A DNA stretch of 64,000 nucleotides from Niastella caeni (GCF_004834005.1 NZ_STFF01000005.1:186001-250000), one strand, 5' to 3'. Positions 49,829 to 57,939 are shown, counted from the stretch's first letter. Notes: generated from the letters alone by a model not told the origin. A program made the numbers and translations.

Positions 49829-51556
49829 CTATCTTCTTGCCAGTGTTACAGCTTGTTTAAATTTTTTGGTTTTCCCCTGCAGATTAAAGATCTCCGTTAA
49901 AACCACGTAAATGCCAACCGGTAATTTTGTCCCGTTGTCGTTCAGTCCATCCCAGCGAAACCGGCCAGTGGCTGCCAGGGTAGCGTTTTGCGCCAGGTGG
50001 CGCACTTTTCGGCCATTTGCGTCAAAAATGCGAATGTTAGCTACAAAACCGGGTTCTGGCAATTGATAATCGATGATAGCAAAATCATTGAAGCCGTCGT
50101 TATCGGGAGAAAAAACAGCGGGCGCAACTGATACTTGTCCTTGTATTTGCGCATCGGCCGCCAACTGCGAATTGGGATAACCGGGTGTGCCAAAACCCGC
50201 TGTTGAAGCGGCCGAGGACCAGTTTGATTTTTGTTGGGTGGGCTGGTTGTAATTGATGCGTTCCAGGGCAATGCCTTCCTTGTCACTAATAAGACCAAAA
50301 TGCCAGTTATGGTCATAATGCAATTCATCAATAATGCTTCCTTCTGCATTTAACAATACAACGATCCCTTTATCGTCTGGCAGGGAAGGAAGGGCTGGCA
50401 GTTCACTAATTAAGTAAGGCTCTTTTACCAGGTATTGCTGTTGCAGCCACCTGCTATTTTCAGTAAGGACCCGGTATTCACCCGGGAAGAATAAAAAAGG
50501 AACAGCACTAACAGGTGCAATACCTGTTAACTGGCCGGTAGCATTACGGGTTGCCAGGTGCAATTGCTTCAGGTTGATGGTGCGGTTGCTGCGGTTATAT
50601 AATTCAATATAATCAAACCCATCGGGTTGGGGATTGAACAAGACTTCATTAATAACGATCGTCATACTATCGGCCATAACGGGAAGGCCGGCTTTGACAG
50701 TATTCAACTGGTTAATAGCATTGCCTGCACAGTCTTTTACATTGTTCACCTTTAATTCATAAACCGTTTGGCTATTCAGGGGAGAAGCCAACTTTAACAC
50801 CACTTCTGTGCACAAGGGCATTATAACCGAAGCTGATGCAGGATGCGCTACGCCGTTATTAAGCGTATAGTTAGCTGCTGCTATAGCCGTGCTGCTATCG
50901 AGTGGTTCATCGAACAGGACCGAAATGGTAAGGCTGTCTGTTGTAATGCTTCTGGTTATGGCCGGTGGCTGTTCGTCTATATTGGTATCATCCAGGGTGT
51001 TTCTTTTACCGGGAGAACCGCCGGTGTTATTAGTGCTGGCTTTCCAATTGCTCATACCCGTACAGGGGTTTTTGGTATCGATCATTTCAAGGCTCCAGCC
51101 TCCGTCGCTCTTAACGGCATTCTGATACCAGTTGCTGTTATAACCAACCGTATGGATCAGCCGGCCTTCGGCAGAATACAGGGATATTACATCAGCATCA
51201 TTATTAAGGGAAGGGAAACTGCTAACGCCAATGGTATTGCCGAAAGCGGCAAAGGCGGATACTGCGTTATTGGGACAGATAATAACAAAGCTATCGGGTT
51301 TTAACAGGTAACTACTAGTTATGTTAGCGGTCGTACTGCCGTCGCTTATTTTCCAATTGCGTATATTAAAGGCCGTGGTAGAAACATTTTTCAGTTCAAT
51401 GAATTCTGCATTAGGCAATTGAACCGGCGGCGTGGGATCGGGCAGCAGTTCATCGATCACTATATCGAAGCGATTGGCAACCTGGGCGTATGAGCCGCTC
51501 ATTATAAATAAGAGGCTGCAAGCCAGTAATAAGCGGGGTAAAATAGGTAGTACCAT
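49829..51556 (-). CDS. Secreted protein with two lamin-tail domains and a FlgD-Ig-like C-terminal domain
   Basis: 575 residues with signal peptide (MVLPILPRLLLACSLLFIMSGSYAQ). Lamin-tail (LTD) domains appear at ~30-145 (IVIDELLPDPTPPVQLPNAEFIELKNVS) and ~300-415 (VINEVLFNPQPDGFDYIELYNRSNRTINL); between them is an Ig-like part (SITTDSLTISVLFDEPLD). The C-terminus (VFSPDNDGFNDFAIIDYQLPEPGFVANIRIFDANGRKV) resembles FlgD-Ig/gliding-associated C-terminal domains of exported proteins. Function unknown; LTD proteins are often nuclease-associated or structural at the cell surface. Its promoter diverges from the asd leader promoter. Confidence 0.75.
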   Translation of the reverse strand: MVLPILPRLLLACSLLFIMSGSYAQVANRFDIVIDELLPDPTPPVQLPNAEFIELKNVSTTAFNIRNWKISDGSTTANITSSYLLKPDSFVIICPNNAVSAFAAFGNTIGVSSFPSLNNDADVISLYSAEGRLIHTVGYNSNWYQNAVKSDGGWSLEMIDTKNPCTGMSNWKASTNNTGGSPGKRNTLDDTNIDEQPPAITRSITTDSLTISVLFDEPLDSSTAIAAANYTLNNGVAHPASASVIMPLCTEVVLKLASPLNSQTVYELKVNNVKDCAGNAINQLNTVKAGLPVMADSMTIVINEVLFNPQPDGFDYIELYNRSNRTINLKQLHLATRNATGQLTGIAPVSAVPFLFFPGEYRVLTENSRWLQQQYLVKEPYLISELPALPSLPDDKGIVVLLNAEGSIIDELHYDHNWHFGLISDKEGIALERINYNQPTQQKSNWSSAASTAGFGTPGYPNSQLAADAQIQGQVSVAPAVFSPDNDGFNDFAIIDYQLPEPGFVANIRIFDANGRKVRHLAQNATLAATGRFRWDGLNDNGTKLPVGIYVVLTEIFNLQGKTKKFKQAVTLARR

Positions 51557-51608
51557 TGTTTTTAGATGGTTTATTACTACCTAAGCAGAGCCAGACCTGA
51601 GAGGCGGG

Positions 51609-51616
51609 CAAATGTA
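51609..51616 (-). promoter_or_regulatory. TAnnTTTG -7 box of the LTD-protein gene (divergent promoter pair)
   Basis: Minus-strand TACATTTG. It is part of the 12-bp inverted repeat AAATGTATTATT (51610-51621) / AATAATACATTT (51647-51658) that places identical -7 boxes on both strands. Confidence 0.55.
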
Positions 51617-51651
51617 TTATTTATTAATATAAAAATTAAATTTGCAAATAA

Positions 51652-51659
51652 TACATTTG
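51652..51659 (+). promoter_or_regulatory. TAnnTTTG -7 box of the asd leader
   Basis: TACATTTG, an exact consensus match, sets a transcription start near 51665 and a 5' leader of about 208 nt in front of asd. Confidence 0.6.
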
Positions 51660-51664
51660 CTGAC

Positions 51665-51805
51665 TAATTTTGACCCTCGAAATGCAAAACATAAAGAAAT
51701 ATACAAAGGTTACCAAGACAAACTCCATACACGGGGAAGGTTGAGGACTACTTTGTATATCAACATATTCAGAGGCCTTCCCACAAAACGGGAAGGCTTT
51801 TTTAT
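51665..51805 (+). ncRNA. Candidate attenuator leader or small RNA upstream of asd
   Basis: The transcript from the promoter at 51652 would contain a perfect 10-bp stem ATATACAAAG/CTTTGTATAT (51699-51708 with 51751-51760) and a hairpin-prone loop. An intrinsic terminator follows: GCCTTCCC (51775-51782)/GGGAAGGC (51790-51797) with a T-run. GGGAAGG (51734-51740) inside the first structure is complementary to the terminator's 5' arm (CCTTCCC, 51776-51782), so the two pairings are mutually exclusive, as in an attenuator. Alternatively it is a ~140-nt free small RNA (6S-like shape is possible). No leader peptide was identified. Confidence 0.55.
51775..51805 (+). terminator. Intrinsic terminator in the asd leader
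   Basis: Perfect 8-bp stem GCCTTCCC/GGGAAGGC with loop ACAAAAC, then TTTTTT and TTTT. It is 69 nt upstream of the asd ATG and downstream of the leader promoter. Confidence 0.85.
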
Positions 51806-51873
51806 TTTAACTATTTTATTGCCCTGGCTGAAAAGGGCGTTCAACCAAAAAAACAAAACAAAAGGAGCAAACA

Positions 51874-52881
51874 ATGAAAGTCGCGGTTGTAGGTGCCACC
51901 GGTTTAGTGGGTACCAAAATGTTACAGGTATTAGCCGAAAGGAATTTCCCGGTTACAGAACTTCTTCCCGTAGCCTCTGAAAAATCAGTAGGGAAAGATG
52001 TTGAGTTTAAAGGAAAGAAATACAAAGTGGTTAGCATGACAGATGCTATTGCCGCAAAACCTGCCGTGGCTTTGTTTTCAGCCGGTGGCAGTACCTCTTT
52101 GGAATGGGCGCCCAAATTTGCAGAAGCAGGTATTACTGTTATTGATAACTCTTCGGCCTGGCGTATGGACCCTACCAAAAAATTAGTGGTACCGGAAGTG
52201 AACGCGAATGTGTTAGGTAAGGATGATAAGATCATCGCCAACCCTAATTGCTCCACCATTCAAATGGTTGTGGCTTTACAACCTTTGCATAAAAAATATA
52301 ACATTACCCGTATTGTGGTTTCAACTTATCAAAGTGTTACCGGTACTGGTAAAAAAGCGGTTGACCAAATGATGGGCGAACGTCAGAAAGCAGTTAAAAA
52401 TGCTAAAGACGAATACCCAATGGCGTATAAATATCCCATTGACCTGAACGTTATTCCCCAGATCGATGTATTTCTCGATAACGGGTATACGAAAGAAGAA
52501 ATGAAAATGGTGCTGGAAACCAAAAAGATCATGGGCGATGATGCTATCCGGGTTACCTCAACTACGGTTCGTATCCCGGTTATGGGTGGCCACAGCGAAA
52601 GCGTGAACGTAGAGTTCACCAAAGACTATGAACTGAATGATGTAAAGCAACTGTTGCAATCAGCCCCTGGTGTGGTGGTAGTAGATGATCCTGCCAGCCA
52701 GCAATACCCCATGCCAATGGATGCGCATGAAAAAGACGATGTGTTTGTAGGTAGATTGCGTCGTGATGAAACACAGCCTAATACCCTCAACATGTGGATC
52801 GTGAGCGATAACCTGCGTAAAGGTGCTGCTACCAACGCCGTGCAAATTGCAGAGTACCTGATGGGGAAAGGTCTTTTATAA
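51874..52881 (+). CDS. asd: Aspartate-semialdehyde dehydrogenase
   Basis: 335 residues. NADPH-dependent reduction of aspartyl phosphate to aspartate semialdehyde, shared by lysine/DAP, methionine and threonine synthesis. NADP loop VVGATGLVGTKML at the N-terminus, SAGGS, the active-site cysteine in IANPNCSTIQMV, STYQSVTGTG, and the catalytic histidine in VRIPVMGGHSESV are present. The ATG at 51874 is preceded by AAAGGAG, one of the few Shine-Dalgarno-like sites in this window. A leader with terminator lies upstream, consistent with regulated expression. Confidence 0.96.
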   Translation: MKVAVVGATGLVGTKMLQVLAERNFPVTELLPVASEKSVGKDVEFKGKKYKVVSMTDAIAAKPAVALFSAGGSTSLEWAPKFAEAGITVIDNSSAWRMDPTKKLVVPEVNANVLGKDDKIIANPNCSTIQMVVALQPLHKKYNITRIVVSTYQSVTGTGKKAVDQMMGERQKAVKNAKDEYPMAYKYPIDLNVIPQIDVFLDNGYTKEEMKMVLETKKIMGDDAIRVTSTTVRIPVMGGHSESVNVEFTKDYELNDVKQLLQSAPGVVVVDDPASQQYPMPMDAHEKDDVFVGRLRRDETQPNTLNMWIVSDNLRKGAATNAVQIAEYLMGKGLL

Positions 52882-52965
52882 ATATTGAATATTGAATGCC
52901 CATTTTGAATGTCGAAGTAAATACATACTTCGACATTCATTATTTAATATTGGATATTCAATATT
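52881..52965. terminator. Long imperfect hairpin of heptameric repeat between asd and the DUF2461 gene
   Basis: AATATTGAATATTGAATG... (52881-52919) pairs with ...CATTCATTATTTAATATTGGATATTCAATATT (52926-52965), about 39 bp with two blocks of mismatches. The core GAATGTCGAAGTA/TACTTCGACATTC pairs perfectly over 13 bp. The ATATTGA word steps by 7 bp. It separates convergent genes and likely terminates both. Confidence 0.75.
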
Positions 52966-52972
52966 TTTATTT

Positions 52973-53641
52973 CTAGTCTTCCAGAGATCTATTAATGAAT
53001 TGGACCATCGGCTGCAGTGTTTCAAATGCCATCAAGGTTTTTTTAACCAGGTCTTTTGCGGTTAGGTCGGCATCTTTCACCGATTGCATGGCAATCCAGC
53101 TCTTCAGCTTTAAATAATCGGCTGCCGGGTGATCTTTATCGAAACCCTGCGGCACCCTGCTTAAGCTCATATCATCTTCTTTATACAGGTCGCCGTATAT
53201 GGTGGTAAACTTTTTCGACTGCACAATTTTTTTGAACTCATCGAAGCAATAATCAATTTCCTGCCGCACTTTTTTCATTTCCGGCGCCATAGGCATCCAG
53301 ATGCCGCCGCCTACAAAGCTTTGTCCGGGTTCTAAATGAAAATAATAGCCGGCAAAAACAGATTTACGGCCGCCGCGGTTAATGCTGGCGCCCATATTCG
53401 ATTTATACGGCGTTTTATCTTTTGAGAATCGAATATCGCGGTTGATGCGGAAGATGCATTTTTTTGCTTCCTGTTCGCGTATGGTGTCATCTTTTTGGGC
53501 GTGACGGTCTATAACAGCCTGAATGAACGTTTCAAAATCTTTCCTGGCATCTTCATATTGTTTTCGATGCGCATCGAACCAGGGCTTGTTATTGTTTTTT
53601 TTGAGGTCTTTTAGAAACTTTAATGTGGAAGGTTGTAGCAT
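52973..53641 (-). CDS. DUF2461 family protein (TIGR02453)
   Basis: 222 residues with DUF2461 hallmarks: TLKFLKDLKKNNNKPWFDAHRKQYEDARKDFETFI, RINRDIRFSKDKTPYKSNMGASINRGGRKS, YYFHLEPGQSFVGGGIW and the middle VRQEIDYCFDEFKKIV. The family is widespread but its biochemical role is unknown. The ATG at 53641 is preceded by a -7 box only 4 nt upstream, predicting leaderless translation. No operon partner. Confidence 0.88.
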   Translation of the reverse strand: MLQPSTLKFLKDLKKNNNKPWFDAHRKQYEDARKDFETFIQAVIDRHAQKDDTIREQEAKKCIFRINRDIRFSKDKTPYKSNMGASINRGGRKSVFAGYYFHLEPGQSFVGGGIWMPMAPEMKKVRQEIDYCFDEFKKIVQSKKFTTIYGDLYKEDDMSLSRVPQGFDKDHPAADYLKLKSWIAMQSVKDADLTAKDLVKKTLMAFETLQPMVQFINRSLED

Positions 53642-53920
53642 GGGTCAAAGATAAGAAAAGGCAACAAGGCAACGAGGCACAAAGGCGGTAATTGGCAATC
53701 GTGAAACGGCAGTCGGCAATCGTGAATCCGCAATCGTGAAATACAAAACGCCGGGCAATTGTAAAAGGGGCGCAAGAATCGGCAGTCGTGGATCGGAAAT
53801 CGTGAAAGGGTAAGATGAAAGATCGTGGATTTGCGTTTGCCGGGTGGCTGTTAGTGGCTGCCTGTATTTGGCTTGCTGCTTATAGCTTGAAGCGCGTAGG
53901 CTGTATTCTTCCCCAAAAAA
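53642..53920. repeat. Intergenic heptameric repeat stretch (GGCAATC / GTGAAnn words)
   Basis: The 11-mer GCAATCGTGAA occurs exactly at 53695-53705, 53716-53726 and 53730-53740 (steps of 21 and 14), within units such as GGCAATC, GTGAAAC, GGCAGTC, GGCAATC, GTGAATC, CGCAATC, GTGAAAT. Further related units (GGCAGTC, GTGGATC, GGAAATC, GTGAAAG) run to 53810, and a second word family (GCTGCTT, ATAGCTT, GAAGCGC) ends near 53900. No gene is supported here. Contains at its start the -7 box of the DUF2461 gene (minus strand TATCTTTG, 53646-53653). Confidence 0.75.
53646..53653 (-). promoter_or_regulatory. TAnnTTTG -7 box abutting the DUF2461 start codon
   Basis: Minus-strand TATCTTTG leaves 4 nt before the ATG at 53641, predicting a leaderless mRNA. 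Confidence 0.5.
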
Positions 53921-53965
53921 AATAAGTGGTGTGAAAGCTAGCCTTATACGATCACACCACTTATT
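53913..53965 (-). terminator. Intrinsic terminator of the NUMOD4-HNH gene
   Basis: A perfect 14-bp stem (AATAAGTGGTGTGA at 53921-53934, TCACACCACTTATT at 53952-53965) with a 17-nt loop; on the minus strand it is followed by eight T. Confidence 0.88.
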
Positions 53966-53986
53966 GTCTGCATCAATTACCGGGCA

Positions 53987-54550
53987 CTATTTAATCCTGC
54001 CCCAGTTTTCACCACTTTTAATGCGGTACATGGTCATCTCAGAGACGCCAAATTTTTCCGCCAACTTTTTAATGGTGATCTTCCGGTTCTTGTCGCTAAG
54101 GATCTTTTTAATGCCTTGAACCTGTTTCGCATTCAGCTTCAAACCTTCGGTTCTGTTTGCCTGTACTTTTTTGTACGCAATCTTTGCCGGGCTGTGTTGC
54201 TGATGTTCGATCATTTCTTCAAGCGTTGCCCATTTCAGGTTCTTCACTGCATTATCAAGCTTGTTGTGATTGATGTGAATCACATACTTGTTTTTGAGTG
54301 AGGGTTTCTTCAGAAATAAACGGGCAATCTCACGGTGAATGTACAAAGTACCGTTGTTGCCTGGACGATGCAGGTTCAAAGTTCTGTAACCGGTAGTTAG
54401 GGAACCCTGAAGCAATTTACCGTCTTCAACAACGTCGTTTGTGTAGCTGGCTATGCGTCCCATGGAGGATAACGCATACTTTTTACGGAGGTGCTTCCAG
54501 CCTGGAAACTGCAGTGGTTTCCACACCTCATTGGGGAGTTTTTTTATCAT
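53987..54550 (-). CDS. Free-standing NUMOD4/HNH homing endonuclease-like protein with C-terminal helix-turn-helix
   Basis: 187 residues from the ATG at 54550; an in-frame ATG at 54586 would add 12 residues. N-terminal NUMOD4 domain (EVWKPLQFPGWKHLRKKYALSSMGRIASYTND), then an HNH region with HINHNKLDNAVKNLKWATLEEM (His-Asn-His pattern partly degenerate: HIxHNKxDN), and a C-terminal helix-turn-helix (ITIKKLAEKFGVSEMTMYRIKSG). Homing endonucleases of this kind cut specific DNA sites and spread; this gene is not inside an intron or intein in view. Its activity is not certain. It has its own strong terminator. Confidence 0.78.
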   Translation of the reverse strand: MIKKLPNEVWKPLQFPGWKHLRKKYALSSMGRIASYTNDVVEDGKLLQGSLTTGYRTLNLHRPGNNGTLYIHREIARLFLKKPSLKNKYVIHINHNKLDNAVKNLKWATLEEMIEHQQHSPAKIAYKKVQANRTEGLKLNAKQVQGIKKILSDKNRKITIKKLAEKFGVSEMTMYRIKSGENWGRIK

Positions 54551-54618
54551 CGCCTTTTCCTTTTGGCTAAAGTTACAAAAAAACAAATGTGAAATTCAAA
54601 CAATTGATAAGAATCATA

Positions 54619-56718
54619 TCAATGATGTATAAGGGACAGGAATTCGGCTTCGGTTATGATCTTGATTGAGGTTATCTTTTTGGCCTTTTCCAGCTTGCTT
54701 CCAGCCTCTTCGCCCGCTACCAGATAGTTTAAATTGGCGCTTACGCTGCTTAATAACTTCCCTCCGTTAGATTCAACCATAGCCTCGGCATCGCTTCGCT
54801 TGAGTGTAGGCAAGGTGCCGGTAAATAAAAACGTTTGACCGCTCAGGTTGCCTCCCGTTACCAGGTCCTTTTTGTCGTTTTTCAGCTTCAGGCCTAATGT
54901 TTCCAGCTTTTGCAGGGTTTCAATATTGTCCCAATTATGGAAAAATTGATGAACGCTGCCTGCTACTTTTGGGCCAATATCTTCCAGGTTTTGCAGGGCT
55001 TCCAACGAGTAATCTTTCAATTCTAACAGATGCTTAACCGCATGGGCAAGCGTTTTTGCAGTTGTTTCTCCTACATACCGGATGCCCAGGGCGTATATCA
55101 GGCGGTGAATGGGTTGCGACTTGGATGTTTCAATGGCTGCCTGCAGGTTGGTAATGCTTTTCTTCCCAAATCCTTCTAACGTTCCTATTTGATCAAAGGG
55201 CAACTGGTATATGCCAGGTATGTCTTTCAGGAAACCTAACGTATAGAACTTACGAATGTTGGCCTCGCCCAATCCCCTAATGTCCATAGCGTCCTTGCTG
55301 GTGAAATGAATGATACGCTCTACAACCTGGGCCTCGCAATTGATGTTGCTGCAACGCCATACAGCTTCTTCGGCCGGCTTTTCCAACTTGTCGCCACATA
55401 CGGGGCAATGGGTAGGAAAATCTATTTTCTTTTCGGTACCCGAACGCAGTTCAGGTAATGATTTAACAATATAGGGTATTACATCCCCTGCCCGCTCAAC
55501 CAGTACGGTATCGCCGATCATAAGGTCTTTTTCTTTGATCACTTCTTCGTTAAATAATGATATAGAGCCCACGGTAACTCCGCCAATAGGTACGGGTTCA
55601 ATCTTGGCAACCGGAGTAACCGAGCCGGTACGGCCAACCTGAAATTCTACCGCCTTTAACCTGCTGGTAGCCTGGCGTGCCTTGAATTTATAAGCAATGG
55701 CCCACCGGGGATGATGAGTGGTCATTCCTAACTGGTCTTGCTGGTGAATGTCGTTTATTTTAATCACCATGCCATCGATCTCATAAGGCAGGTCGTCGCG
55801 GTGGTGTTCAAATTCGTGGCAATAGGCAATAACGGCATCAATCCCTTTCAATACCTTTTTCTCTTTTACCGGGCTGCGAAAACCAAGCTCCCATAACATT
55901 TCCAAACAACCGCTGTGGCTGTTCAATTGGTTATCGGCAGTTGTTTTCGGTAATTGGTTATAATGGCTTACCTGGTATAAAAATGCTTCCAGGTTTCGCT
56001 TACTCACTTCTTTGGGATCTTTTATGCGCAAGGTGCCAGCAGCTGCATTGCGGGGGTTGGCTAACGGCGGAAGGTTTTGTTCGGCCAACTGATCGTTATA
56101 CTTCTTAAAGTTTTGTTTACTCATCAACACTTCACCCCTGATCTCAATTTGCTCAAGGCCATACTTTGAAATGGCAGCCGATAAGGGAATAGACCTGATT
56201 TGTTTTATGTTGGTCGTAATATCATCTCCCTGAACTCCGTTGCCCCGGGTGGCACCGCGTACCAGCAGGTCATTCTCGTATACCAACGATATACTGGCTC
56301 CGTCGAACTTGGGTTCAACACAATATTCCAAAACATCAACCTTTGCCAATTCCCGCGCCCGGCGGTCAAAGTCGATAAGGTCATCGGCATTATACGAGTT
56401 ATCGAGCGATAGCATGGGTACCAAATGCGAAACCGTTGGAAATTCCTTGGTAAGCTCTTTGGCTACCCGTTGGGTAGGTGAATCGGGCGTGCGAATGGCA
56501 GGATTCTCTTTCTCTAATTTTTCGAGCGCTTTATATAGTAGGTCGTATTCAAAATCGGAAATAAGCGGATCATTCAAAATATAATACCGGTGTTCATGGA
56601 AACGAAGCACATCCCGGAGCGTTTCGATCTCTTTATCGGTTATATGACCTTGGGAGTTCTTTTCCATTAAACCGGTAGTTGCCTTTTGTAAGGATTTTGT
56701 TTGGTCGGGCGAATACAT
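54619..56718 (-). CDS. ligA: NAD-dependent DNA ligase LigA
   Basis: 699 residues from the ATG at 56718 (the frame opens at TTG 56778). LigA seals nicks during replication and repair using NAD+. The adenylated lysine is in YCVEPKFDGAS, with RGNGVQGDD, IEIRGEVLM and YKFKARQA defining the nucleotidyltransferase core. An OB fold (VGRTGSVTPVAKIEPV), a four-cysteine zinc finger (CPVCGDKL...WRCSNINC), helix-hairpin-helix repeats (LGIRYVGETTAKTLA) and a C-terminal BRCT domain follow. Full length. No operon neighbour. Confidence 0.97.
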   Translation of the reverse strand: MYSPDQTKSLQKATTGLMEKNSQGHITDKEIETLRDVLRFHEHRYYILNDPLISDFEYDLLYKALEKLEKENPAIRTPDSPTQRVAKELTKEFPTVSHLVPMLSLDNSYNADDLIDFDRRARELAKVDVLEYCVEPKFDGASISLVYENDLLVRGATRGNGVQGDDITTNIKQIRSIPLSAAISKYGLEQIEIRGEVLMSKQNFKKYNDQLAEQNLPPLANPRNAAAGTLRIKDPKEVSKRNLEAFLYQVSHYNQLPKTTADNQLNSHSGCLEMLWELGFRSPVKEKKVLKGIDAVIAYCHEFEHHRDDLPYEIDGMVIKINDIHQQDQLGMTTHHPRWAIAYKFKARQATSRLKAVEFQVGRTGSVTPVAKIEPVPIGGVTVGSISLFNEEVIKEKDLMIGDTVLVERAGDVIPYIVKSLPELRSGTEKKIDFPTHCPVCGDKLEKPAEEAVWRCSNINCEAQVVERIIHFTSKDAMDIRGLGEANIRKFYTLGFLKDIPGIYQLPFDQIGTLEGFGKKSITNLQAAIETSKSQPIHRLIYALGIRYVGETTAKTLAHAVKHLLELKDYSLEALQNLEDIGPKVAGSVHQFFHNWDNIETLQKLETLGLKLKNDKKDLVTGGNLSGQTFLFTGTLPTLKRSDAEAMVESNGGKLLSSVSANLNYLVAGEEAGSKLEKAKKITSIKIITEAEFLSLIHH

Positions 56719-56778
56719 AAATAAATTAGTTGTTACTGTTTTATGCGAAGTTAGTTCAATACCCTGTTTTATTTGCAA

Positions 56779-57219
56779 GGGCGTTAGACACTGTTAGCAC
56801 ATCCCGATATTGATAAATATCAATTACTCAGTACTTGCGATGCAGCAAAATAGGCTGTTTTATTCAAAATAACGCCATTCCAGCTACCCATACCGGTTGT
56901 AAAACTAATTCATAGGCAATGAGTTGGCGCAATTTCGTCTTTCGTGAAAAGGGTATGGTATTTGAAACATGTCCTTAGTCAAAAAGTGTAGTAAAAAACA
57001 CAGAGGTGTTCGGGAGTGAAACAATCCATATATCTTTACCGGTATATGACGACCGGCATAAGCCATTCCAGGTTGAATGTGTAGTTATCATACAATTGCG
57101 TGCAAATAGGCTTCCTACCGGTGTAATTTAGTTTTCAAAAACAAACCTGTTATACTTTTCAAGACAGGTTAATAAGTATAAATCAAGTATTTCTTAACCC
57201 TGACAATCTGCTCATAGCC
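56779..57219. other. 440-bp gap between ligA and the NUDIX regulator
   Basis: No credible gene. It has a perfect palindrome ATTGATA-AA-TATCAAT (56809-56824) and, near the regulator, an inverted repeat AACCTGT-N13-ACAGGTT (57144-57170) around TATACTTTTCAAG, plus AAGTATA at 57174-57180. These are candidate operators for the NUDIX regulator. Confidence 0.45.
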
Positions 57220-57939
57220 ATGGGAACAGCATTACAAAGAACCATTCATCAATTGCGTTCTGAAGACCGCGAGTTTTTTCAAATCGCCTTTTCGGTTGAT
57301 TGTGTAATTTTTGGATTCGACAAAAACGAACTTAAAGTTCTGCTCATCAAATCTGACCTTGAAGAATTCAATAATCAATGGTCGTTACTGGGCGATCTGG
57401 TAAAACCCAATGAGAATCTTGAAAACGCATCGTACCGCGTATTGAAAGAGCGCACTGGCCTCGATGATGTGTACCTTGAACAGGTGTATACTTTCGGTGA
57501 AGTAAACCGCCACCCTGCCGGACGGGTTATCAGCACCGCTTATTATTCTTTGATAAATATCAAAGACCATCAACCTAAGTTTTGTGATAATGAGCTGCAC
57601 TGGCATCCTGTAAACGAAATTTCTACATTGGCCTTCGATCATAAGACGATCTTATACACCTGCCTTGAACGGCTGCAATCGAAAATTGAAGAACATCCCA
57701 TCGTTTTCAATTTATTACCGGAGAAGTTCTCCTTGCGTGAGTTACAAAATTTGTATGAGGCCATCCTGGGCGTTAAAATGGATCGCCGTAACTTCCGGAA
57801 GAAGTTCTTCTTAATGAACTGGCTCGAAGATATGAATGAGCTGGAACAGGATGTTCCGCACCGACCAGGTAAATTATACCGGTTTAATGCTTCCCGGTTT
57901 TCAAACGGTAAAGTAAAATCTACCCCAATGCCCGTATAA
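57220..57939 (+). CDS. NUDIX-like winged-helix transcriptional regulator (NrtR/AraR type)
   Basis: 239 residues: a NUDIX-like N-terminal domain (IAFSVDCVIFGFDKNELKVLLIKSD ... LVKPNENLENASYRVLKERTGL) and a C-terminal winged helix (FSLRELQNLYEAILGVKMDRRNFRKKFFLM). The Nudix box is degenerate: the usual REUxEE positions read RVLKER, so hydrolysis is unlikely and the domain probably senses a ligand. Bacteroidota regulators of this class (AraR-like) control sugar utilisation, and SusC/SusD genes follow 298 bp downstream, so control of that locus is likely. The ligand is unknown. The gene is upstream and co-directional. Confidence 0.85.
   Translation: MGTALQRTIHQLRSEDREFFQIAFSVDCVIFGFDKNELKVLLIKSDLEEFNNQWSLLGDLVKPNENLENASYRVLKERTGLDDVYLEQVYTFGEVNRHPAGRVISTAYYSLINIKDHQPKFCDNELHWHPVNEISTLAFDHKTILYTCLERLQSKIEEHPIVFNLLPEKFSLRELQNLYEAILGVKMDRRNFRKKFFLMNWLEDMNELEQDVPHRPGKLYRFNASRFSNGKVKSTPMPV

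Noticed and set aside
51642..51980. 112-codon plus-strand frame across the asd leader
   Set aside because: It crosses the terminator hairpin and overlaps asd in another frame; no similarity. The leader is better explained as regulatory RNA.
53695..53815. Regularly repeated GCAATCGTGAA resembling a CRISPR array
   Set aside because: Repeats are only 11 bp, spacing is a multiple of 7 rather than ~60-70 bp, spacers are not unique, and there are no cas genes. It belongs to the heptameric repeat class.
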